64,000 bases of DNA from the NCBI RefSeq assembly GCF_018873765.1, contig NC_057925.1:57114970-57178969 (forward strand), written 5' to 3'. The position numbers were made by a program, and so were the translations under genes. Below, in pieces: positions 45,327-55,948 of this stretch; position 1 is the stretch's first letter; each line of letters opens with the position of its first letter. The notes beneath the pieces are model-generated. The model saw nothing but the letters and a program-made list of their open reading frames with translations, was not told where the DNA came from and did not search any database. Source of the DNA: Telopea speciosissima (taxonomy: Eukaryota > Streptophyta > Magnoliopsida > Proteales > Proteaceae).

Positions 45327-46359
45327 TAGGGGTGTCAACTACAAATCCGCACCGACAGAGCCGACCGAGCCCAACCTATCAAAAATCGAATCTGACACGA
45401 CCGATTAAGAAATGAGTCTGGCTTCGGGCCGACCAATTAATAATTGGCCGTTCCCAGTGCAGAGTTGGAGACCGACGGTCGCCCGACCGACTTGTTCAAA
45501 ACCTATTTTAAATAATTTTGTAATGATTAAACCCTGAACAATCACGTGATATATTAAATATATTAATTGATTCATCTAACAAAGTCACAATTCACAAAAA
45601 TATTAAAGTATGAAACATTAAAATTTGTTCCCTCAGAAGCCCCAATGCCCCATTTCGTTCTTATCTCCACCAAAAGCACATACCCCAATATCTTTTTTCC
45701 CCAAATAGCTCTGGACCTCTGGTTGCCCTTTGGAAGCTTTGTTCCTCTCGGAAGCTCGGTGTCTACAAAGTTGTTTGAAGAAAGATTAGATGGAGGCTCT
45801 GTCGATCCAGTGTTGAAACGTTCTAATCTCAGATGTACATGGGTTCAACAGTTCACTCCGTTCTTGACTTAGGTTCTAGGTTTAGAGTCTGCTCTGTTTA
45901 CAGCAACCGTTGCGAACTACAAACCCTTCCAGGCGTGGGAATGGCGGCCAACCTCTGTGCAAGTTAGCTCATGGATGCTCTGTTGAAAACCAAATTCGTA
46001 GACCAGATTGGATCGATTCGGCCTTTCTAGTTTCCAATCTATTTTGTGTTCTCTGATATTGGATGGCTTCTTGCTTTGTTTTCTGTACTATTAATTGATG
46101 ACCAGAACGTTAATCTATGTGAGACTGGGAGATCCAGAGGCGTTGGCTTCATGACTTTCTGCGATGAACAATCCATGAGGGATGCCATTAAACTGATCGA
46201 TTATGGCCCGATCACCGACCGACCGAAAGCTATCGTGTCCATGTCTGACTTCTCAAGGCCCAATCACATAAACATTCGATAACGGTGCAAGGTTTTAAAA
46301 TGATGGTGCACGATTAAGTCTGATCGAAACCGACCGTCACCAACCAGTTGACACCCCTA
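45327..46359. mobile_element. hAT-like element carrying a host-gene fragment, 1.03 kb
   Basis: Ends TAGGGGTGTCAACT and AGTTGACACCCCTA are perfect inverses. 8-bp flanks CCTCCATT (45319-45326) and CTTCCATT (46360-46367) match at 7 of 8. Subterminal CCGACCGAGCC words resemble the element at 57.4-58.35 kb. The interior contains an RRM fragment and CT-rich text. No transposase. Confidence 0.7.
46100..46200 (+). pseudogene. Captured glycine-rich RNA-binding protein fragment
   Basis: Reads ETGRSRGVGFMTFCDEQSMR then DAIK. This covers RNP1 and the following helix of the same RRM as at 4199, with changes in RNP1 (RGVGFMTF instead of RGFGFVTF) and a Cys after the RNP1 motif. Lies inside the hAT-like element and has no RNP2. 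Confidence 0.68.
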
Positions 46360-46569
46360 CTTCCATTCTTATTAAATTTTGTAAGGGTATTATGATAATA
46401 TCCTGTCATAACTTGTGTTATGGCTTAGACTGTGAGGGGCAATCTAGTAATTAGTCCATATGACCTAAACCCTAGTTATACCTATAAATACTAGCTGAAG
46501 ACAGTGCAGTTTGGATATTCCAAACTTGATACACAGGGTGTAATGCTTTAAGCAGCCAATATTTAAATC

Positions 46570-47050
46570 TGTTGGAATTTTTCAAAATATTGATGTGGAC
46601 TTTTAGTCCCACATCGGCTATGAAAGGAAAGCTCATTGGGTTTATATGTGTTAGTATAGGTAGTTATTATTATCACATGTAATGCTAGAAGAGATTGTAC
46701 GGTGCACTTGCGAGCGAGGACGGTACCCGTCCGAGCGCGTATGCCTGCGCGTGAACGTGCGCGTGCGTGAGGCGCAATGTGGCGCTTTGATGGCGCACTT
46801 TGCACTTCGCACGTGCGCATCATCGCAGTATGTCGCCTTAATCTTTTCGGGATCGACGGTGTCTGATCAAAGGGTGCTTAGGATCGATCCGACCTTTGGA
46901 TCGGTGGCTGAGCCTGATTTATCTTGGGAGGCAGGTTTGCTGCAACCCTTTGCAGGATTAGGAGGGTGCAAATACTGTCTTAAGGACAGAACGATTTCGT
47001 TCGACTCAGGCCTTCTTTCTGTCCTCTCCTTTTTGTTCAGATTTCTAACA
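46570..47050 (+). repeat. Left LTR of the Copia element (481 bp)
   Basis: Begins TGTTGG, ends CTAACA. It lacks about 250 bp found in the right LTR (about 51875-52125), including its TATA box. The junction is at CTGA microhomology, so this is a deletion in the left copy, which has probably lost its promoter. Confidence 0.9.
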
Positions 47051-47068
47051 ATCTTAAGACAGTATTTG
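46969..47068 (+). other. 16-bp inverted repeat spanning the LTR/primer-site junction
   Basis: CAAATACTGTCTTAAG at 46969-46984 (within the LTR) and its exact complement CTTAAGACAGTATTTG at 47053-47068 (two bases after the LTR end), spaced by 68 nt. The pair would extend by one G-U at each end in RNA. The second arm sits exactly where the primer-binding site should be. Confidence 0.85.
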
Positions 47069-47072
47069 TTCA

Positions 47073-50000
47073 ATGGAGGAGACTGCAATCATAAAGATAC
47101 CTTGGAATGAGATAAGCAAACTTGAGAAGTTTGATGGGTCATTTTTCAAACGTTGGAAAGGGAAGATGTATTTCTTCCTCACTGCTTTGAAACTTGCTCA
47201 TGTCCCGAACGAAGAGAAGCCGAGACCGACACCGATAGACACCACCGCTGAAGCTTCAAGTGGAGAGACACCGTGCGCATCTACGCGCTAGTGGGAGCAA
47301 GACGACTTCATGTGCAAGGGCTACATCCTCAATGGGTTATCAAACACACTTTATGATGTGTATGAGCCCAAATTTGCGAGCACGTCGAGAGAACTATGGG
47401 AGGATCTCGACAAAAAGTACAAAATTGAGGATGCTGGCAACAAGAAGTTTCTTATAAGTAAGTTGTTTGATTACAGGATGGTAGGAGATAAGTCTATTAT
47501 TTCACAAACCTATGAGTTGCAAGGTCTCATGAATCAAATCATCTCTGAGGGGCATTCTCTTGACGAATCTTTCCAAGTGTCATATATTATTTCAAAGTTA
47601 CCTTTTGCTTGGAAAGATTGTCGGAAAGAGTTGAAACAGAAGAAGGATGCAATGAATATGCAAGAGTTGATTAAGTATATCCAAGTTGAAGAGAATTCTC
47701 GCAAACTGGATAAACTTGAATTAGAGAAAAAATCTCCAAAGGCTCATGTCATAGAAAATGCATCTTCTAAGGGCAAGAAGAGAAAGTATGATGGGAAAGG
47801 CACTGTTTCTGAGAAGAAAAAGGGTACATTTATTAACCCCAAAGCGGCTTGCTGGAAATGCGAAAAAGCCGGTCATTTCAAGAAACAGTGCAGAGTTTAT
47901 ATCAAGGAGAAGCAACAAAAGGACCAAGCCAACATGGTTGACAATGATGACTGGGCTGCTATGATATCTGAGGTATATGCAGTGGGTGATGATGAGGAAT
48001 GGTGGATCGATTCCGGTGCAACCAAACATGTTGCCAAGAACAAAAATTTGTTCAAAGTTTATGACCCTATAGCAGATGGACAAGATCTCTTTATGGGAAA
48101 TTCTTCAACTGCTAAGGTCATAGGTAAAGGCACAGTGGTTCTGAATCTCACATCTGGGAAAAAGCTTACTTTGAATGATGTACTTCATGTTCCTAATATT
48201 AGGAAGAACTTAATGTCTGTAAGCTTGCTTGACAAACATGGATTTAAAATCCTGTTTGAGTCAGGGAACATCATAGTGTCCAAAGGGGGAGTTTATGTTG
48301 GGAAAGGATATGCATCGAACGGGATGTATAAATTTAATATGATTAATGAAAACTCATCTTCTGCTTACATTGTTTCTACTTTTGATACATGGCATTCTAG
48401 ACTTGGGCATGTTAATTATAAGTGCATGAGAAATATGGTTAAATTAGGTTTATTACCAGAATGCACATCTTCTAGTCATGACAAATGTTCGTATGCATCA
48501 AGTCTAAAATTGCTAGGAAATCTTTTAAGAAAGTAGAAAGGAATACACAACTCTTAGAATTAGTACATTCGATTTGTGTGAGTTAGAAGGTATTCTAACT
48601 AGAGGTGGTAAAAGATATTTCATCACATTTATAGATGATGCTCAAAATACACATATGTATATCTGTTAAGGACTAAAGATGAGGCTTTGGAGAAATTCAA
48701 AATCTACAAAGCCAAGTGAAAAACCAATTGGATCGTAAGATTAAAATCTTACGAACCGATAGGGAAGGGAATACTTCTCCACCGATGATTTTTGTGAACT
48801 TTATGGAATTATCCATCAAACAACGGCACCCTATAGTCCTCAACAGAATGGAGTAGCAGAAAGAAAAAATAGGACTCTAACAGAAATGGTGAATACACTT
48901 TTACTTACTTCTGACTTACCAAAGAATTTATGGGGGGAAGCATTAATGACTGCTTGTCATATAGTTAACCGTATACCCCATAAAAAGACTAGTATCACTC
49001 CCTATGAATATTGGATGAAGAGAAAACCTTCTCTTGGATATTTCAAAGTATGGGGATGTAGAGCATTGGTAAGATTAACTGATCCTAAAAGACCTAAATT
49101 AGGTGAAAAGGCAATTGAATATATTTTCATTGGCTATGCCCAACATAGCAAGGCCTATAGATTTCTAACGATGGAATCTACAGAAACCGTTAGCCAAAAT
49201 ATAATTTTGGAATCTAGAGATGCTGAGTTCTTTGAGGATTCATTCTCTAGGAAACGGAAGAATGAAAATACAAACAAGGAGGATCAAGATATTTGTTCAA
49301 TCAAATTCTGAGAATAATAAGAGTGTTGAACTTAGAAGAAGTAAAAGAGTTAGAGTGGAAAAATCCTTTGGTCCAGATTTCTATCAATTCTTGGTAGAAG
49401 GAAACAGAAATGAAGTTACATATTCTTGTGTGTATAATGTTGAACATGATCCATTGACTTTTCGAGAAGCCATGAATTCTCAGGATTCTGCTTTTTGGCA
49501 AGAAGCTATAAATGATGAAATGGATTCTCTCATGGGTAATAAAACATGGGTTTTAACAGATTTACCTCTTGGATTTAAATCTATTGATTGTAAGTGGATT
49601 TTTAAGCAAAAGCTTAAAGCTGATGGAACCATTGATAAGTTTAAAGCTAGGCTTGTAGCAAAGGGCTTTAAGTAAAAAGAAGGCATTGATTATTTCGATA
49701 CATATGCTCCTGTTGCTAGAATTAGTACAGTTAGATTGTTAATTGCTTTAGCATTGATTAATAAACTTGTTATACACCAAATGGATGTTAAAACTGCTTT
49801 TCTAAATGGAGATTTAGAAGAAGAAGTTTACATGGAACAACCTGAAGGGTTTGTTTTGAAAGGCCAGGAAAGTAAGGTTTGTAAACTGGTCAAATCTTTA
49901 TATGGTCTAAAACAAGCTCCTAAGCAATGGCATGATAAATTTGACCAAAAGGTTGTAGCAAATGGATTTAGAATAAATGAATCTGATAAATGTGTTTATT

Positions 50001-50992
50001 CTAAATTCAAGAATGGACATGGTGTTATAATATGTTTATATGTTGATGATATGTTAATCTTTGGTACTAATACAAGCACTGTTTTGGAGACAAAGGCTTT
50101 CCTATCTTCGTGTTTTGATATGAAAGATATGGGTGAAGCAAATATAATTTTGGGAATCAAAATTGTTAGATCCTCTGATTGTATTTCTTTAACACAGTCT
50201 CATTACATAAAGAAAATATTAAAGAAATTCAATCATGAGGACTGTAAACCAGTTGCTACCCCATATGATCATTCTATTAGATTACTTTCTAATGAATGAA
50301 ATTGTATTTCTCAATTGGAATACGCTAGTATCATTGGCAGCTTAATGTATGCCATGCAGTGCACTCGTCCTGATATAGCTTTTGCAGTTGGTGTTTTGAG
50401 TAGGTTTACTCATAACCCTGGACAAATTCATTGGAATGCAGTTTCTAGAGTACTTAAGTACTTAAAGGGCACAATGAATTATGCATTAAGTTATAAAGAT
50501 TTTCGCGCAGTACTAGAAGGATACACAGATGCTAATTGGATCACAGGATCCGATGAATCAAAGTCCACAAGTGGTTGGATATTTACCTTGGGTGGAGGAT
50601 CAATTTCTTGGGGATCCAAGAAACAGATGTAATTTCACATTCCACTATGGAGTCCAATTTATCGCTTAGCAATGACAAGAAGAAAGCGAGAATGGCTTAG
50701 GGACCTCTTAACAGAGATTCCTCTCGTGGCCTAAGCCAATACCGCTATATCAATATTTTGTGATAATGAAGCAACATTATCAAGGGCTTATAATAAAGTC
50801 TACAATGGAAAGTCAAGGCATATCAGTTTAAGACATAGCTATGTAAGAGAACAACTCATCAAAGGAGTTGTGACTATTACTTATGTAAAGTCAAAGGAAA
50901 ATTTGGCTGATCCCTTTACAAAAGGCCTGGGTAGGGATGTGGTATGGAAGACTTCCAGGGAGATGGGTTTAAAGCTTTTAAATGAGAGGTAA
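47073..50992 (+). pseudogene. Copia gag-pol polyprotein, inactivated
   Basis: Starts at ATG 47073. In order: gag (W-K-x-K-M motif, UBN2-like region); zinc knuckle CWKCEKAGHFKKQC near 47850; protease WWIDSGATKHV near 48000; the GAG-pre-integrase WHSRLGHVNYKCM near 48390; integrase core remnants about 48540-49000; RT with DVKTAFLNGDLEEEVYMEQP and the catalytic YVDDM at about 50039; RNase H to the TAA at 50990. Lesions: in-frame TAG at 47289, frameshifts around 48500-48880, breaks near 49311, TAA at 49673, TGA near 50297, TAA at 50630 and a further stop in RNase H. It cannot make its proteins. Confidence 0.92.
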
Positions 50993-51549
50993 CCTGCAAG
51001 TGGAAACCAACTAGACACTAGACCAACATCTAGTCAACTAGTTCAATGGAAAAACACTTGTAGTAATAACCGATTATGCACTCAACTAGTAGAGATAAGA
51101 TCTCTTGACATCTCAAGGTAGTGCATGTTTGTATGGAGAAACCGATAGAGGGTAGGATCAGTCCTTCAATGAGTCTATGCCTTATAGGAAATGCAAGTCA
51201 TACAATTGCATTTTATTAGATTCACCTATATAAGTGCAGGAAGTGGGGCCGCTTCTGCGAGATTCAAAGCTTGTCTCTAAGACACTTATGAAAACCTAAG
51301 ATGAAAGCACAAGGCCATAAATGTGCGGGTGTTATTGAAACTATGTTCAAGTAAGTCATACGTCTAGTATATTAGATTTGTCGCTATAAAATTCTAAGTT
51401 CAAGACTACGGCTACTTCGTTTTTGACAAGTACTAATGTATTTTGACAACATAAAGGTTCAAGTCGAAAGACACCTTTATGTAAGTATGATTTAGAAGTA
51501 CAGAGAGTTTATTGACTGAGGCTCAATTATTTTAAAAATTGGGAGAAAT

Positions 51550-52254
51550 TGTTGGAATTTTTCAAAATATTGATGTGGACTTTTAGTCCCACATCGGCTA
51601 TGAAAGGAAAGCTCATTGGGTTTATATGTGTTAGTAGTAAGTAGTTATTATTATCACATGTAATGCTAGAAGAGATTGTACGGTGCACTTGCGAGCGAGG
51701 ACGGTACCCGTCCGAGCGCGTATGCGTGCGCATGCGTGAGGGGCAATGTGGCGCTTTGATGGCGCACTTTGCACTTCGCACGTCGCAGTATGTCGTCTTA
51801 ATCTTTTTGGGATCGACGGTGTCTGATCAAAGGGTGCTTAGGATCGATCCGACCGTTGGATCGGTGGCTGATCAAAGAGGGAGTGCAACCCTTGGTTTAA
51901 CATTGACCCCAAGAGTTGCAGCCCACACGAACAACCAAGGGAGCCCAGCCCAATAGTCATGACCTGTCAGGTCAAGCCATATGAGCCAATGGGTGTGACC
52001 CATCCGAACAGGCCTTGTGGGCCTATAAATGGGCCACGAATTCTCTCATCCAGATGATCAAAAAAAATCTCTCGATAGCTTCATAGTGTTCTTGTCCCCG
52101 CAACCAGATACATCCTACTGATTTATCTTGGGAGACAGGTTTGCTACAACCCTTTGCAGGATTAGGAGGGTGCAAATACTATCTTAAGGACAGAACGATT
52201 TCGTTCGACTCAGGCCTTCTTTCTGTCCTCTCCTTTTTGTTCAGATTTCTAACA
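51550..52254 (+). repeat. Right LTR of the Copia element (705 bp)
   Basis: Longer, apparently ancestral form. TATA-like CCTATAAATGGG at about 52022 places a start near 52050. The arm corresponding to 46969-46984 is at 52173-52188, with one change (CAAATACTATCTTAAG). The repeat carries CpG-rich GCGTGCGCATGCGTG text near 51725. Confidence 0.9.
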
Positions 52255-52259
52255 AAATC

Positions 52260-55200
52260 CTAAACCCTAACAATCTTAAAGTATTAAATTCTCCCTCCTT
52301 GATCGTGCATTACCTTTTTCCAAATCTTAATTCTGATTTATGTAATTGGTTTTGGAGAAGAATGATCCTTGATTTTTCGATCATGCGTACCTATTTGTGG
52401 AATTCAGATTCACGGTTAGGCTTCACCGTTCGTCTTCACGTTTTGGGTTTGCTCGTGTGATCGACAAAAGAATTCTGCGGGTATTTTTTTTTGTCAACAA
52501 CTTGATTTGATTGTTTGATTCAAAGAAAACATAAGAAAAACGAAAGTCTCGTGCGTCACGGTTCTGTTCTTTGAAGAGATTGGTTTTGGTGCATTCATAG
52601 CATTTCCTTTTGATTAAAGAAAGTTGATTGTTTGATTAAGCAATTAAATAAAAGGACAAAACGATTCTGCAGCGACTCCTTATGTTGTGAGAAAACTCTT
52701 CTCAACAGGCTTTTGGCTAATTAAAAACACAAAAGAAGTCTGCAATCAGCTTTTGGCTTTTGCCTCTATTCACAAGAGTGAAAAAAAAACCGTTGTTGAT
52801 TTGATTGATTATATAAAAATAGAGAAAGGAAGTTTGCATTGGCAGAGAAAACTTTAAGCTTTTGTTTGAAGGATAAAAAGTTACAAGGACTATGCTTTTG
52901 ATTTTTGACAAAAAAAAAAAAAAAAAAAAAGAAGACAGAGAAGAAGATAGGAAAAAATCTTTTATCAATCTTTTGTCAAAGTCTTTTGACGTCTACACCT
53001 GCGTCAGCATCGATACCAGTACTTGTACCAGCCAGCACAAGCATGCACACCGTGAGCACGACACCATTGCACCAATTCATCGTTCCTTCGTCGCTTAATT
53101 TCAGGATTCTTCATCTCAGATGTGATTATTACTTGGAGTATTTAATTTTTATTTGAATTTTTTTCTTAAGCATATACACAAATCACATAATAATGGAGAA
53201 AACATGTTGTTCCAATCAAGGTTTTAAAACTTGGGTTTTGACAAGGTTTCGATCAGCCAAAAATCTAGTTTGTCTCGATTTTGATCATATCTCGATCAAA
53301 ACCTGAGATTTTTTCCCAATAATGGGGAAACCAAGGTTTTGACCCTAAAACAAAACTTTTTAGGTCTAATTTTTTGGAGGTTGCATATTATTCATATTTT
53401 AAACATAATTACATTCACCAAAAAATCACTGAAAATGATACTTGTGGTTATTGACCCAAGTTAATAACTCACTCGTTGATACGATGCATTTTAGATTGAT
53501 TTTATATCAATCTTATAATACAAAATCGACATAGAATGCATTTCAAGAATATATAACAAACATAGCCTATATGTACAGACGGTCATGTTGACTTGATGTC
53601 TCCTTAGACTAATAACTTGATAAATGAGGAGATGATGTCATACATAATATTCAAATCCCAATTAAATATCTTCTGCATACCATTAGATCAAGGACACCCA
53701 AATTGAGAACCAATTTTCTTTTCCAACCGTAAAACCCTAAAACAAATGAAGAAATAATAACTTAACACAACAGAACAGTTTCTTGTTCCGTTTTCTGATA
53801 AAATAACGATGTGCACTATGGTATATATAAAACAATATGATGATACTCTTGAAATGGAAGCAGAGAGATACTAGATATCATAAGCCACAAAAGTATATTA
53901 GTAGGGGTAACATGGTCAATTCACTATTGTTGACTTATATCACCACATCTATGTAGAACCGAACCCTCAAGAAACTTTCTAGGTTTTATTAATGGGGCCA
54001 AAAAAGGAGAAAGAAAGAGAAGTCACAGGTTTGTCTTGAAAACACCATCTTTTTTAATTTTTCTCATAATGGGGTCAAAAAAAGAACAAATTTCTGACTG
54101 CAGCGTTGCTGTACGCATCATGCGGTGCAGCAGTATCTATGTGTGCACAGTGGAGTATGTTATGCACACATGGTCGTTGCTGCACCGCACAATGCGCACA
54201 CCCACACTACAGTTAGAGCAACGGATAAAAATTCCTTATGAAGTCTGATGATGAGCTCTTCTTCTTCTATGGAAATGTTGCCTCTCTTGATATCTAGTCT
54301 CAGGTAGTTCAACCATGAACCATTGTAGCCTGCAACTCCTCCCACATCGCTTCAAACCTACAAAACCATGACAATAAGCTTCATATATACATGTAGTGAT
54401 GAAGATTAAAGAGGTGCAATAGAACAGAACAGAACAGAGAATAGAGAAATTAAACTTGCTTTTTGAGGGAGATTTCTCAATTTCCCTTCTCCATGAGTGT
54501 TAATGTAGGTAGTAAGTATTCGATCCTCGCGAACTGACCATGCTCCAAAACATAGGATTGAAGAAGAAGAAGCAAAAATACAGAATAGGAGAAGAAGATG
54601 AGGCTGACGTTGGTTTGAATGGGAAAAAGAAAGATAACAAAGTGTATTATGGTTTTGTGGTCTAAAGTAAAGATGCTTGGTCTGTGTATTGCTAAAACCA
54701 AGGAAAAAGCATATAAATTGGCCCTGGTTTTGATCGTTTCGAACAAAACCGTTAGTTTCGGTCGAAAGCTAACCGAAATGGTCGAAATCAGGTCGAGTTA
54801 CAGGATTTTTAAAAGTTCCACTTCACCTCGTCTAGGAACCTGTCGAACCAAAGACAACTCAACGGTTTCGACAGGTTTCGATCGAGTTTACGACACATTC
54901 CTACAAGACTCGAGTGGGATTGGTGAAAGAGACACCACTGCTCACGGAGACAAAGTAGAGACAGCCATCGTCCTAGTCAGCGGCGACACTGGTTTCTCAT
55001 GGCTCCCAACGTTTCAGGTGACCCCGACGTTTTGTGTGCAGAAATCCAAGGACTCCACTGCATCGACGTGGGATGTAGAGAATGACCCTTTAGCACCATT
55101 GCCTACCCAAACGGATCAAATTTTGGGTAGTTCCACCAGTCATTAGCAACACTTCTTACGTGAACAGCAGTTGTGGTTACAACACCAAAACAAAATCATA

Positions 55201-55440
55201 GCCAAGCATGCAAATGTAGTTTGATTGAATCCCACACCATTCAAACAAAATTAAGGATAAAGAAAACATTTATTAAATTTTTAAGCAAATATTAAGCTCG
55301 CAGGGCGAAAATTGAAGTACAATCTTGAAGAGATCCTTGGGAAAGAGGACTCTCACAATAGAGTGGGCAAAACACTTACAGAGTAGAAAAAAAGTTGTTG
55401 CCATACTTGTAATTTAGCCTGATCCTGATTGTCACTGATC
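52260..55440. other. Intergenic region; repeats, no recognised gene
   Basis: AT-rich. Poly(A) run at 52907-52930. A repeat with GATTTTGATCATATCTCGAT-type words lies at 53.2-53.45 kb. A MITE end is at about 53575 (AACAAACATAGCC). A short foldback spans about 54100-54225 (GTTGCTGTACGCATCATGCG / TTGCTGCACCGCACAATGCG). An open frame at 54619-55146 has no domain I recognise and mixed composition, so I do not call it. Confidence 0.4.
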
Positions 55441-55490
55441 TAATACTGCCTATTCACACTTACAGAGTAGAAAAAAAGTTGTTGCTACGA
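55376..55490. repeat. Two-copy tandem repeat, spacing 81 bp
   Basis: CTTACAGAGTAGAAAAAAAG, continuing TTGTTGC, occurs at 55376 and again at 55457. The second copy abuts the phospholipase fragment. Confidence 0.6.
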
Positions 55491-55695
55491 ATTCGGCGTC
55501 GTCGGTAAAGCAGATGGATTGGGAACCTGGGGTTTTAGTAGAAACAGGGTTACATTCCTTGACTGTGACCCCATTAATTATTGTGTTTGCAGATTTCTTC
55601 ATCCATCCGAGCATGTGATCGAAGGATCGGTTCTCCATGATGAGGACTACAATGGTTTTGATGGGTTGTTGAGCGGCAGAAGCAGAAGTGGAAAT
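55490..55695 (-). pseudogene. Non-specific phospholipase C (NPC) exon-1 fragment
   Basis: The minus-strand translation reads [20 protein letters not shown], then [16 protein letters not shown], then [20 protein letters not shown]. The [13 protein letters not shown] block is the N-terminal signature of the plant NPC / bacterial phosphoesterase family, enzymes that hydrolyse phospholipids or glycerophosphodiesters. Only this first block is present. Upstream it runs into poly(G/C), and downstream the expected DPDPGHS motif is absent. A Mutator-type terminus lies about 250 bp away (55948), so this is probably captured DNA. Confidence 0.72.
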
Positions 55696-55759
55696 GGGGG
55701 GGCGGGAGGGGGGGGGGGAACGAGTTGCAGGGTTCAGATTTGGGATTTTTCCCCAATTT

Positions 55760-55948
55760 GAAACCCTAAATTGCCAAGGGCAATTTTGTCAGTTTACATT
55801 GTATTTTTAACGTTGTTAGTCATGAACTGACGGAATAGGTGTATTTGTTAACGTTTATAAATCTCAAGGGGATACGTAGAATTATCCAAAACTGGAGGAT
55901 TAAATTATACTTTTGTTAAACCTCAGGGGTGGTATGTGTAAATTACCC
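55760..55948. mobile_element. Right end of a Mutator-like (Pack-MULE?) element
   Basis: The terminal text CCTCAGGGGTGGTATGTGTA + AATTACCC matches the family ends at 61982 and 63499 (GGGTAAATTAYASRTCAYCCCCTG reversed). Internal TTAACGTTGTTAGTC and GGCAATTTTGTCA words are typical. The matching left end was not found. The element stops exactly where the duplicated segment (from about 40.47 kb) resumes, at 55949. Confidence 0.5.

Larger units (their letters stand above)
46570..52254 (+). mobile_element. Full-length Copia LTR retrotransposon, decayed, 5.69 kb
   Basis: Left LTR 46570-47050 and right LTR 51550-52254, both TGTTGGAATTTTTC ... TTTCTAACA. Target duplication AAATC at 46565-46569 and 52255-52259 is exact. 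The internal order gag, protease, integrase, RT, RNase H marks Copia. A purine tract (AAAAATTGGGAGAAA) precedes the right LTR. No TGGTATCAGAGC-type primer site follows the left LTR; see the inverted-repeat entry. Confidence 0.93.

Noticed and set aside
47073-50992. Copia polyprotein as a functional gene
   Set aside because: Several in-frame stops and frameshifts in gag, integrase, RT and RNase H; called a pseudogene.
54619-55146. 175-codon plus-strand open frame
   Set aside because: No domain recognised; repeat-like text in its first half (GGTTTTGATCG, TTTCGACAGG) and no splice or promoter context. Left uncalled rather than given a function.
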